A stretch of DNA of 22,369 nucleotides from JBBDRV01 sp040905285 (GTDB taxonomy: Bacteria > Bacteroidota > Rhodothermia > Balneolales > Balneolaceae), in assembly GCA_040905285.1 (NCBI GenBank), contig JBBDRV010000190.1, positions 1 through 22,369 of the forward strand, read 5' to 3'. The notes under the pieces are model-generated. The model did not search any database, was not told the DNA's origin, and was given only the letters and a program-made list of their open reading frames with translations. A program made the position numbers and the translations under genes. Positions 1 through 7,588 of the stretch are shown piece by piece; the first letter of the stretch is position 1; each line of letters opens with the position of its first letter.

Positions 1-935
1 CTTTTGCCTGAACTGCGCTGTCGGCTGACACTGCAGCTGCTATTGCCTGAACTGCGCTGGCGATTGACACTGCCGCTGCTGTTGCCTGAACTGCGTTGTC
101 GGTTGACACTGCCGCTGCTGTTGCCTGAGCTGCGCTGTCGGTTGACACTGCCGCCTGATGAGCGTGTCCTGTTCGTTGACGAGGATTCCCTGTTAACTGT
201 ACGGCTACGGCCGGTGCTGCGTACCTCATTCCTAATGGTACGCTGCCGATTTTCAACTGACCGTGACGGACTGGACCGGATGGAATTGACACCTGAACTT
301 CTCACGCGGTTTGTCCGTGTAAGACCGGAAGATCTCAACCCCGTCGTTCTGGCTTCAAAGGTGCGACGGGGCTGAACACGCAGATGATTGTAGTTCAGGA
401 ACACAAATGTATTGCCGTAAAAAGGATGCCCGTAATATCCGCCATATACCGGATATCGATAATACGCCGGGTGATGAAATCCGCTACCCCAGGGAGCGTG
501 CCAGGCATAGTACGGATCGTGATGATACCAGCCGCCGAAACCGAAGCTGTGCCTGTTCCACACGTACGGATAATAGCCTCCATAATAATTGTGGCTTATA
601 TGAATTCTTTGGCTGTCGTACCATCTCCTGGTTTCATAATCAAGAAAATAGAAAGATTCCGCATCTGTCCAGCCATCGTCATACCCGTCATAAATGCCAT
701 CGTCATACCCATACAGATAATGTTCATCCGTTTGCGGATCCAGTGCCGCCACCCTCCTGTCACGAGCCTGCTCTCTTCTTTCCTCTTTTACCTCATCTGA
801 AACAAAAGCTCCGGATTGGCCAGGACCTGAAAATACCCGGTCGGTGTGGATGGTTTCAAGTTGTGTATAACAGCCGGTCAACAGAAAGGCTGAAAGAGCT
901 GCAATCAAGAGTGTATATGATTTTAAATAGTCCAT
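1..935 (-). CDS. Repeat-tailed Tyr/Gly/His-rich lipoprotein, 3' end cut by window edge
   Basis: Reading the minus strand from the ATG at 935 gives 311 open codons up to the window edge. The N-terminus is a lipoprotein signal: Lys5, a hydrophobic run, then LTGC with the lipidated Cys at 22, so the protein should be anchored in a membrane facing the periplasm or outside. After a charged stretch (about 45-65) comes a segment with two YDDG repeats and then a region very rich in Tyr, Gly, His and Trp (about 75-175). From about residue 190 it becomes Ser/Arg/Asn-rich. From about residue 261 it turns into a 13-residue tandem repeat, consensus GSVNRQRSSGNSS, which runs off the window. I do not recognise a family and assign no function. 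The low-complexity basic tail resembles surface or matrix-binding tails (inference). The sense is set by the lipobox; the plus strand is also open here only because the 39-bp period is a multiple of three. Confidence 0.8.
   Translation of the reverse strand, partial: MDYLKSYTLLIAALSAFLLTGCYTQLETIHTDRVFSGPGQSGAFVSDEVKEERREQARDRRVAALDPQTDEHYLYGYDDGIYDGYDDGWTDAESFYFLDYETRRWYDSQRIHISHNYYGGYYPYVWNRHSFGFGGWYHHDPYYAWHAPWGSGFHHPAYYRYPVYGGYYGHPFYGNTFVFLNYNHLRVQPRRTFEARTTGLRSSGLTRTNRVRSSGVNSIRSSPSRSVENRQRTIRNEVRSTGRSRTVNRESSSTNRTRSSGGSVNRQRSSGNSSGSVNRQRSSGNSSGSVNRQRSSGNSSCSVSRQRSSGK
4..154 (-). repeat. 39-bp in-frame tandem repeat in the lipoprotein tail
   Basis: There are three full copies (4-42, 43-81, 82-120) and one partial copy (121-154) of a 39-bp unit. 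They differ by a few substitutions, and the array continues past the window start. Each unit encodes 13 residues on the minus strand, consensus GSVNRQRSSGNSS. In the copy nearest the edge a Gly becomes Cys and an Asn becomes Ser. The length preserves frame, so copy-number change would lengthen or shorten the tail without breaking the gene. Confidence 0.9.
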
Positions 936-1080
936 AATGACTCGCCATTTTGGGGTTATACCAGCATCTGCAAGTAATATAATGTAATTTTGGCCATCCC
1001 TGTATCACATCTTCATGCTAATCAGATTACCATTAATCAGAATCCCATGCAGACAGGCTGAAATCCTGCTGATTCCTGCC

Positions 1081-1710
1081 TCATATTTCCCCGCGCAGGG
1101 ATTTCGCTATAACCTCTGCTTTGGAGTTAACGTGCAGTTTTTTGTATATATTTCGTATATGAGCTCTGACAGTGTCAATTGAAATATCATATCTGTCTGC
1201 AATGAGCTTATAACTCAGCCCGTCGACCAGGCCATTGATGATATCCTGTTCCCGCGGAGTAAGGCCATGGCTTCCCTTGGTTTTCTTCGGTTTTTTAAAG
1301 TGACTGATCACTTTTCTGGCAATCTGGGGAGACATCGGAGCCCCTCCGCCGAGCAATGTCTGAATAGAATCTTTGATTTCGGGCAGCGAGGTATGCTTCA
1401 ACAGATATCCGGATGCGCCCGCTACCAGGGAATCAAATATCTTGTGGGAATCGTGATAGACTGTCAGCATCATGATTTCAATATCAGGATATTTCTGCTT
1501 TATGATACCGATTCCCTTGATTCCGGACATTCCCGGAAGCTGAATATCCATTAAAAGTACATCCGGCGGATTGCCTTTTTCAAGATAGTCCAGCATTTCT
1601 TCAACTGAATCAACAGCTACGGGACAATTCATTTCATCCTGCATATCCAGATATCTCTGAATCAGGTCCCGAATCTTCTTATTATCTTCTACAATACCGA
1701 TAACAGCCAT
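1081..1710 (-). CDS. NarL/FixJ-family response regulator
   Basis: This 209-residue cytoplasmic transcription regulator has a receiver domain (about 1-120) and a LuxR-type helix-turn-helix (about 148-209). The receiver shows the acidic pair E8/D9, the phospho-acceptor D55 in LLMDIQLPG, the switch residue T83 and the conserved K105. The DNA-binding part has LTPREQDIINGL followed by SIDTVRAHIRNIYKKL, typical of NarL/FixJ proteins. The ATG at 1710 has GAGGT six bases upstream. It lies 76 bp after the sensor kinase gene on the same strand, so kinase and regulator are most likely a cognate pair. The kinase's HisKA_3-type domain is the class that usually partners NarL-type regulators. The target genes cannot be read from the sequence; the neighbouring lipoprotein is one candidate (inference). 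Confidence 0.93.
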   Translation of the reverse strand: MAVIGIVEDNKKIRDLIQRYLDMQDEMNCPVAVDSVEEMLDYLEKGNPPDVLLMDIQLPGMSGIKGIGIIKQKYPDIEIMMLTVYHDSHKIFDSLVAGASGYLLKHTSLPEIKDSIQTLLGGGAPMSPQIARKVISHFKKPKKTKGSHGLTPREQDIINGLVDGLSYKLIADRYDISIDTVRAHIRNIYKKLHVNSKAEVIAKSLRGEI

Positions 1711-1724
1711 GGATTGACCTCATA

Positions 1725-1752
1725 TAAATGTCATTATCTAAATGTCATTATC
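1725..1752 (-). repeat. Perfect 14-bp tandem duplication between kinase and regulator genes
   Basis: TAAATGTCATTATC occurs twice back to back (1725-1738 and 1739-1752), 15 bases upstream of the response-regulator start. It could be a recent slippage duplication or a pair of operator half-sites. The sequence alone does not decide. Confidence 0.75.
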
Positions 1753-1786
1753 ACCGGCTCGATTGTGTCCGGTTTAATCAGCGCCA

Positions 1787-4681
1787 TTAATTCAGCGCCC
1801 CCGCCACTTTTATATTAAACCCTTTATCCCTGTCTATAATTGCTTCGGCGTTCATTCTTTTGGCTCTCATACGGATATTATGCAGGCCCTGTCCGGTTTT
1901 TTTCCCGTCAGTTACAACGGTGCCGTTATCGGCTACATGCAGAAAATAACGCTTTCCCTTCAGCGACAGCGTAATATCAACCTCATCAGCATTTGAATGT
2001 TTGGCGATGTTGTTAATCGATTCCTTAAAAATAAGGTAAAGGTTCTCCTTGACCTGAACCGGCAGCTGCTGATCCGGTTCCAGATCAGAAAAAAGAAAAT
2101 TGAGACGGACTCCTTTTGATGCAAGAAGGTTATTGGCATGATCCTGCATCCGGTCAGTCAAATCTCCTGCTGTATCATTTCGGGCATCGATAGACCAGAC
2201 AATGTCATCCAGCGTCGAGACGATCCGTCGGCTGTCTTCCCCTATCTGTTTTAAAGTCTGTTCAACCGGCTTTTCAAGTTCTTCAGTTCGCAAGAAATCG
2301 GTTTGAAGAGCCAGCTCTGTCAATGAAGCCCCCACATCATCATGCAGGTCACTCGCTATCTGAACCCTCATCCGCTCCATTTCAATCAGTTTCCGTACTC
2401 TGTAATAATTGTAAATAAACAGGATAATACCAATAAAAAACAGACTGAGAAGAGCAAAAAACCACCATTGCATCCAGAAAGGAGGGGTGATCTCAAAATT
2501 AAAACTGCCTGTGTCCGGACTTCTCAATCCCGAGGAGTTATAGGCCCTCACCCGGAAAGAGTATTCACCCGGTGAAAGCGAAGGATAACGTACAGAACGG
2601 TTGTAGCTGTGTGTCCATCCTTCATCGATTCCTTCCAGGCGGTATTCGAACAGAACCCGGGAAGGGGCCGCAAAAGAAATACCTGTCAGTTCAACCTCTA
2701 TGAAATTTCGTTCGTGAGACAGCGTTCTTTGATCCGGGGAGTCTGCTTCACCCGCTATCACTATTTCTTCAAAATGGACCTTCGGAGGAATTTGCCTGTC
2801 AGGCAGCCGTTCGGGAAAGAACCGGCTGACCCCATCTACTGTGCCAAGCCAGATTGTTTCCCGTTCATCCCTGTAGAAAGCCCCTGAATTCATCTCATTG
2901 GAGATCAGCCCCTGTTCCCGGTCGACCAGCTCATACGACAGATCCCTCTCAATATCAGAATCCGCAGACATGTACCTCTCATAGTCAAAACGAATGATGC
3001 CGATATTTGTACCCAGCCATAAATGATTATTGACGTCCTGGAACATAAAATGGGTCAGTGTTGAAGAAAGCCCGAAGCTGGAGGTAAAAGTCCGGGCTTC
3101 CATGGTCTCCGTATCGAACCGGGCAAATCCGTTAAGCGTTGAGATCCAGGCATCGCCTTTATCATCAAACATGATACTGATTACGCCGTTGCTCGGCAGC
3201 CCGTCCTCCACCGTATAACGGCTGAATTCCTCATCGTCAAAAATGACTATTCCGCCGTAAGTGGCAAACCAGATCCGGCCCAGGGAATCTTTTTGAATCG
3301 ACATGACAGTATTGTTTTCCAGGTAATTGGTATTGTCATAAACAGCCATGGTATCTTCCATAAAGTGATAGATGCCGTCATCGTGTGTTCCTATCCAAAA
3401 ATCCCCCGTATCCCGATCTTCAAAAAATGCACGAACCATATCCAGCTGCCGGAATCGTTCGTCAGGAGCCTTCACCTGCCTGTCTTCAATGATTGAAATC
3501 CCATTACGTGTGCCAACCCAGGTCTGCCCTGCAGGATCGCTGTACACCGTAAACACCCTGTTATCAACCAGGCCGTCCGCTTCACTGTAACTCCGGGATT
3601 CCACCCCGTCGTAATGCATCACGCCGCCGCCGAATGTGGCGATCCAGAAATGGCCGGCCGGATCCCGGTCAAAATCCGTCACCACATCATTGGTCAATCC
3701 CTCTTCTGCTGTATAGTTATGAAAATATTCCCCCAGATAGATATTGGCTCCACCGCCCATAGTCCCGAACCAGATGTGTCCTTCCCGGTCGATCAGGGTC
3801 GAGTAAATAATATTGCTGGACAGGCCCTGTTCAGTCGTATAACTTCTCATCGTGCTGTCTGCAAAATGAGTCACTCCCTGTTCCGTTCCAAGCCAGGCTT
3901 CACCATTTTCTGTCACTGAGATGGAGAGCACGCTGTTATGGACCAGCCCGTTGTCCGAATTATAATTTGTAAATTCATCCCCCGCCATAACGGAGAGGCC
4001 GCCGCCGGTCCCGATCCACAGGCGTTCTTCACCGTCTATCACCACTGTGTGCAGATCGTTGTGCGGAAGCCCCTGTTCCGTGGTATATGTTGTAAAATTA
4101 CCGGAATTAAGATTGGTCAGTCCTCCGGATGTGGCAAACCACAAGCCTCTGTTTTCTCCCTGAACGATTTCCCTGACATGGTTTCCGGCAAGTCCGTGAA
4201 CCGTATTGTACTGTGTAAGCTCGTCATTGCCATCGAGGAGCCAGACACCCGCTCCGTCTGTGCCAAACCACCAGTCCTGGTGATGGTCCTGATAAATGGC
4301 CGTGATAGAATATCGTCTCAGATCCTCAAGGTAGTCAGGGGACCGGACCGTATCCCCCTCCATAATGCTGACACCGGAATCGGTTCCGATCCAGAGCCGG
4401 CCGCTGTCATCCTCAGCGATCCTGTTGATTTGATTCCCGCTCAGACCATCCTGCCGGTAATAAGTCTCCATCCTTCTGCCGTCAAAACGATTGAGCCCAT
4501 ACCCCGTGGCAATCCACAGATATCCGTCACGGTCCTGATGCAGATCATAAACGGCTGATCCGCTCAGCCCCTCTTCAATCGAGTAAACCCGAAAAGGCAG
4601 TTTTTGAGAAAGCACTTCCGTTCCGGCAGAAGCAGTGATAAACAGCAGGATCGGAATAATCAGATATCTCTTATCAAACAT
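1787..4681 (-). CDS. Two-component sensor histidine kinase with 14-repeat periplasmic propeller
   Basis: With the ATG at 4681 the protein has 964 residues. Order of parts: a signal or anchor helix (about 5-25); fourteen two-component propeller repeats, each with a W-[IVFL]-[GAS]-T core, enough for two seven-bladed propellers; a Y_Y_Y immunoglobulin-like domain (about 630-730); a membrane helix (about 739-760); a HisKA_3 dimerisation domain with H780 in DLHDDVGASLT; and a HATPase domain with N-box E887/N891, DNG at 918-920 and GQGLHNI at 930-936. The propellers should sense a periplasmic ligand. In Bacteroidota many such sensors respond to glycans, but the ligand here is unknown. The frame stays open to a TTG at 4723, but that codon overlaps a TATAAT box, and the ATG at 4681 puts the signal helix at the N-terminus, so I chose it. 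Unlike hybrid HTCS proteins, the regulator is a separate downstream gene. Confidence 0.93.
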   Translation of the reverse strand: MFDKRYLIIPILLFITASAGTEVLSQKLPFRVYSIEEGLSGSAVYDLHQDRDGYLWIATGYGLNRFDGRRMETYYRQDGLSGNQINRIAEDDSGRLWIGTDSGVSIMEGDTVRSPDYLEDLRRYSITAIYQDHHQDWWFGTDGAGVWLLDGNDELTQYNTVHGLAGNHVREIVQGENRGLWFATSGGLTNLNSGNFTTYTTEQGLPHNDLHTVVIDGEERLWIGTGGGLSVMAGDEFTNYNSDNGLVHNSVLSISVTENGEAWLGTEQGVTHFADSTMRSYTTEQGLSSNIIYSTLIDREGHIWFGTMGGGANIYLGEYFHNYTAEEGLTNDVVTDFDRDPAGHFWIATFGGGVMHYDGVESRSYSEADGLVDNRVFTVYSDPAGQTWVGTRNGISIIEDRQVKAPDERFRQLDMVRAFFEDRDTGDFWIGTHDDGIYHFMEDTMAVYDNTNYLENNTVMSIQKDSLGRIWFATYGGIVIFDDEEFSRYTVEDGLPSNGVISIMFDDKGDAWISTLNGFARFDTETMEARTFTSSFGLSSTLTHFMFQDVNNHLWLGTNIGIIRFDYERYMSADSDIERDLSYELVDREQGLISNEMNSGAFYRDERETIWLGTVDGVSRFFPERLPDRQIPPKVHFEEIVIAGEADSPDQRTLSHERNFIEVELTGISFAAPSRVLFEYRLEGIDEGWTHSYNRSVRYPSLSPGEYSFRVRAYNSSGLRSPDTGSFNFEITPPFWMQWWFFALLSLFFIGIILFIYNYYRVRKLIEMERMRVQIASDLHDDVGASLTELALQTDFLRTEELEKPVEQTLKQIGEDSRRIVSTLDDIVWSIDARNDTAGDLTDRMQDHANNLLASKGVRLNFLFSDLEPDQQLPVQVKENLYLIFKESINNIAKHSNADEVDITLSLKGKRYFLHVADNGTVVTDGKKTGQGLHNIRMRAKRMNAEAIIDRDKGFNIKVAGALN

Positions 4682-4722
4682 GAATATGAAGATAGAAACT
4701 GTGGAACGGAAAATCCCCGCCA

Positions 4723-4752
4723 ATTATAATATGACATGGAAAAAAGAAGCAA
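4723..4752 (-). promoter_or_regulatory. Possible promoter of the sensor kinase gene
   Basis: On the minus strand TATAAT (4723-4728) is preceded, 18 bases away, by a weak TTGCTT. Initiation near 4716 would give a leader of about 35 nt before the ATG at 4681. The -10 is perfect and the -35 is poor. Confidence 0.35.
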
Positions 4753-4861
4753 ACAAAAATTTACACAAGACGGGGGACAGCCGGAACACACTGCGGTGCC
4801 AGCGGTGAAACCGGACAGGAAACGGGAAATGAACCTCTCCGCTTAAGTTATGGCAGGGGAA

Positions 4862-4896
4862 ACAGATTTTCTTTTTTTCAGGCGCAGAAAATCTGT
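4862..4896. terminator. Perfect 11-bp inverted repeat, possible terminator
   Basis: ACAGATTTTCT (4862-4872) and its exact complement (4886-4896) are separated by 13 bases. It lies 132 bp after the sigma-factor stop, so it could end that transcript. The U-rich run (GTTTTTCT) follows the stem on the plus strand, while the only transcript expected here runs the other way. That weakens the terminator reading. Confidence 0.35.
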
Positions 4897-5028
4897 GTTT
4901 TTCTAAACAAAAATAGTAGTCAGGGGAAATGAAGTGCCGTTTGTCATAAGGGGTTGGCATAACGGACACTCTTCAGTATTTTTGGGGCAAGTGGAACGCA
5001 GAGATTGACGTTTTCTCAGAGACACTAA

Positions 5029-5883
5029 TTAACCCAGATAGGCCCTCAGGGCTGCACTGCGGTTATGGTGTCGAAGCTTCCGCAACGCCTTTTCCTTGAT
5101 CTGGCGAACACGTTCCCGTGTAAGGTCAAAACGCTCACCGATCTCTTCAAGTGTAAGGGAGTGTTCCCTGCCTATGCCAAAATAGAGGCGAATAACTTCT
5201 GCCTCCCGCTTGGTCAGTTTGGATAGCGCACGCTCAATTTCCACTTTCAGGGATTCCCCCATCAGGTCGTTATCCGGATCAGGAATCTCTTCATTTTCCA
5301 GGACATCCAGGAGCCTGTTATCTTCACCCTGTGCAAACGGCGCATCCACGGACAGGTGCCGTCCCGATATTTTCAGCGTATCAGCTACCTCTGATACCGT
5401 CATATCAAGACTTTCAGCCAGTTCGGCAGCAGAGGGAATACGCTCATATTCCTGTTCCAGCTTCGATAATTCTTTTCCAATCTTGTTCAATGCCCCCACA
5501 CGGTTCAGCGGAAGCCGGACGATTCTGCTCTGCTCGGCAAGCGCCTGCAGGATAGACTGTCGGATCCACCATACGGCATAGGAAATAAATTTAAAGCCCC
5601 TCGTTTCATCAAAACGTTTGGCCGCTTTGATCAGGCCGAGATTCCCTTCATTGATGAGATCGCCGAGAGACAATCCCTGATTTTGATATTGTTTGGCAAC
5701 AGATACCACGAAACGGAGATTCGCCTTGGTCAGATCTTCAAGCGCCCGCTGGGAACCCTTTTGGATCTCTTTAGCCAGTCTGACCTCATCTTCGGGAGTA
5801 ATCAGCTTTTCTTTTCCGATCTCTTGCAGATAGCGATCCAGGGATTCGGATTCTCGGGTGGAAATTCCAGAACTTTTAGCCAC
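5029..5883 (-). CDS. rpoD: Primary RNA polymerase sigma factor (RpoD/SigA), short form
   Basis: This 284-residue sigma-70 family protein directs RNA polymerase to housekeeping promoters. It begins directly at region 1.2 (DRYLQEIGKEKLITPEDE, about 16-33). Region 2 follows, with the core-binding and -10 recognition part (DLINEGNLGLIKAAKRF to FISYAVWWIRQSILQAL, about 75-115), then region 3 (about 125-190). Region 4 carries the -35-binding helix-turn-helix LTLEEIGERFDLTRERVRQI (243-262). It lacks region 1.1 and the non-conserved insert of proteobacterial RpoD. This short form is typical of the primary sigma factor in Bacteroidota and relatives. The start is a GTG at 5883 with no clear Shine-Dalgarno sequence; no better start lies upstream. 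It stands alone, 175 bp after the GAF protein gene. Confidence 0.95.
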   Translation of the reverse strand: MAKSSGISTRESESLDRYLQEIGKEKLITPEDEVRLAKEIQKGSQRALEDLTKANLRFVVSVAKQYQNQGLSLGDLINEGNLGLIKAAKRFDETRGFKFISYAVWWIRQSILQALAEQSRIVRLPLNRVGALNKIGKELSKLEQEYERIPSAAELAESLDMTVSEVADTLKISGRHLSVDAPFAQGEDNRLLDVLENEEIPDPDNDLMGESLKVEIERALSKLTKREAEVIRLYFGIGREHSLTLEEIGERFDLTRERVRQIKEKALRKLRHHNRSAALRAYLG

Positions 5884-6058
5884 GGGCTATGGGTATATTT
5901 TTATTAGTGTTGCAATGTGCGCCGGATGATGACATTTTCTATCTGTATAAACGAAGCCGCCATCTGGATTGTTGTCTTTCAGGTGCAGGTTACTTTAAAT
6001 CCTGACAAGTTAATAAATAATACGCTAAAATAGAATTAGGGTTTTCATGCCACTGCCC

Positions 6059-7582
6059 TTACTCAGCCGTATCCTCCTCGTGAGCCCTGTTCTCCGTATC
6101 TGCATGATTTCTGAATAGTACCGATTGCTTTACAGCTTCTGAAAGTGCTGTTTTGGCTTCCCGTACAACTGGATGAAAATCATCTCTTTCCCCTTCAACC
6201 TGTGTGTATCCCGCCGCTATTTCCACCTCGACCTGCCGGCCGTTATTCAGTGAAACCGGCTTTGACAACATCTGATTCAGGCTCGAAATCCAGTTTTCGG
6301 GCGTAGTGCCCACCACATCCTGCAGTAAAAATGCAAACACATAGTCGCTGTGAAAGCCGATGTATCCGTTGATTCCAAACGATGAGGGGTTAAATGCCCT
6401 GACCAGGGTTTTCTGAAGCCTCTTTAGTTCCTCCAGCCGGTACCTGGACCGCAAAGTCTGAAGATTAACAATTGTAATAAATCCAAACCACGTATTTCGC
6501 AGCGGATGACGGCTGGACAATGTTGTATCCACAGCTTTTTCCCATACATCAGGTATAAAACTGCTGTATGGACAGGTCAGCAGATCTTCATCCGCAGACA
6601 CGCTTCCTAAATTGGCCCTGATGGCAAGGGTGGACGTCCTGACCAGGTTAACCAGTTTATGCTTTACCGACTCTTTAAAGATCAACGCATTGCGGTCATA
6701 GGCTAAAACCGTTCCCTGGCGCCTGTCATCTATCATGATCGGTATGGCCAGCGTAGCTCCTTCCGTGTCTGACTCAGTTGCTGTCAGTCTTTTCGGATTT
6801 TGATTAAAGTGAATGGCAAATTCCGGGCTTCCGCTTTTCAGTGAATCGTAGGCAATGGATTTCTCATCAATCATCAGTCCGAGGGCCGGCGGCATGGCGG
6901 CATCTCCGGAATTCAATACATTGATCCAGACATCCATTCCCCTGGCGACAAGACTCGCCCCGCCGCCGGGCAGGAGTTTCTGCATTTCGTTGAGCATTCT
7001 GTGGAGTATCTCTACTTTGTGAAGCCGGGTTGATATTTTTTCCAGACTCTCCTCATAGAGAATCCACTCCTGTTGTTTCTCATAGAGGTCAGTCAACTCA
7101 AGATAGGTGTTCAACACATTTTCCATTGCACTGGTATAAGCCTGAATGGCCGGCTCATGCCTGGATAGTAAAATCGGGTCGGCTGTTTCAACAACTGTAA
7201 GGGCAACCGTTTCCCTGTTGTTGACAAAAGGAATGACAGTACACTGCCGGACTGGCGGATCCCCGTAATAGTGAGTAAGACTGCTGATGTCCAGGTCCTC
7301 GCCCGGCCTGAGCTGAACTATTTTCTGAAGATCTTTTTGCGGATAAAGAAAATGCCCCTCAAAAGAAACCCTGTCCTGAAACATCACCCTGGAAAGTGAT
7401 GTTGAATTCGCTTCCATAACAAACTGCTTCCTTGCCCTGTTGACCCAGTGCATATGAACTGTTTCAGCCCCGGTGGACTGGCGCAGCATGAAAACAAGAT
7501 CACGAAGGATATGCTTGAATTCCCGGAGTGCTTTATCTTCCCGTGTTCTGCCCATAGCATTCGTTTTCTCGGTTATTGCCAT
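6059..7582 (-). CDS. Two GAF-like domains plus degenerate GGDEF-like domain, function unknown
   Basis: This 507-residue soluble protein has no membrane segment. My reading is: a first GAF-like region (about 20-165, with the core PPVRQCTVIPFVNNRETVALTVVE broken here for length as PPVRQCTVIPFV at 109-120), a short helical linker (about 160-200), a second GAF-like region (about 185-325, core ATLAIPIMIDDRRQGTVLAY at 276-295), and a C-terminal region (about 362-487) with the strand and helix order of a GGDEF domain. The signature position reads IGFHSDYVFAFLL instead of a GG[DE]EF loop, so it cannot be an active diguanylate cyclase by known rules. The ATG at 7582 is 6 bp after the pepF stop, so the two genes are surely co-transcribed. 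A signal-sensing or scaffolding role is inference. The domain calls are fold-pattern readings rather than strong motif matches. Confidence 0.75.
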   Translation of the reverse strand: MAITEKTNAMGRTREDKALREFKHILRDLVFMLRQSTGAETVHMHWVNRARKQFVMEANSTSLSRVMFQDRVSFEGHFLYPQKDLQKIVQLRPGEDLDISSLTHYYGDPPVRQCTVIPFVNNRETVALTVVETADPILLSRHEPAIQAYTSAMENVLNTYLELTDLYEKQQEWILYEESLEKISTRLHKVEILHRMLNEMQKLLPGGGASLVARGMDVWINVLNSGDAAMPPALGLMIDEKSIAYDSLKSGSPEFAIHFNQNPKRLTATESDTEGATLAIPIMIDDRRQGTVLAYDRNALIFKESVKHKLVNLVRTSTLAIRANLGSVSADEDLLTCPYSSFIPDVWEKAVDTTLSSRHPLRNTWFGFITIVNLQTLRSRYRLEELKRLQKTLVRAFNPSSFGINGYIGFHSDYVFAFLLQDVVGTTPENWISSLNQMLSKPVSLNNGRQVEVEIAAGYTQVEGERDDFHPVVREAKTALSEAVKQSVLFRNHADTENRAHEEDTAE

Positions 7583-7588
7583 ACCCGG

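Larger units (their letters stand above)
4682..5028. other. Intergenic stretch between sigma factor and sensor kinase genes
   Basis: About 350 bases without a convincing gene. It holds the inverted repeat at 4862-4896 and the possible kinase promoter. An 81-codon open frame at 4724-4969 on the minus strand has a composition unlike a real protein and no usable start context. Confidence 0.6.

Noticed and set aside
1..154. CRISPR array
   Set aside because: The 39-bp units are contiguous with no unique spacers and are in frame within a protein.
4..375. Plus-strand open frame with a Leu/Arg-rich repeat
   Set aside because: It is the antisense of the lipoprotein repeat. The 39-bp period keeps both strands open. 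Only the minus strand has a start, a signal peptide and a lipobox.
384..937. Two overlapping plus-strand open frames
   Set aside because: They are shadows of the lipoprotein gene. Their translations show no motif and a Cys/His/Arg-skewed composition.
4682..4723. TTG start giving a 14-residue longer sensor kinase
   Set aside because: The TTG overlaps a TATAAT box, and the extra residues would bury the signal helix. The ATG at 4681 is the better start.
4724..4969. 81-codon minus-strand open frame ahead of the sensor kinase
   Set aside because: No ribosome site, odd composition (many Phe, His, Pro), no motif, and it overlaps the inverted repeat and the likely promoter.
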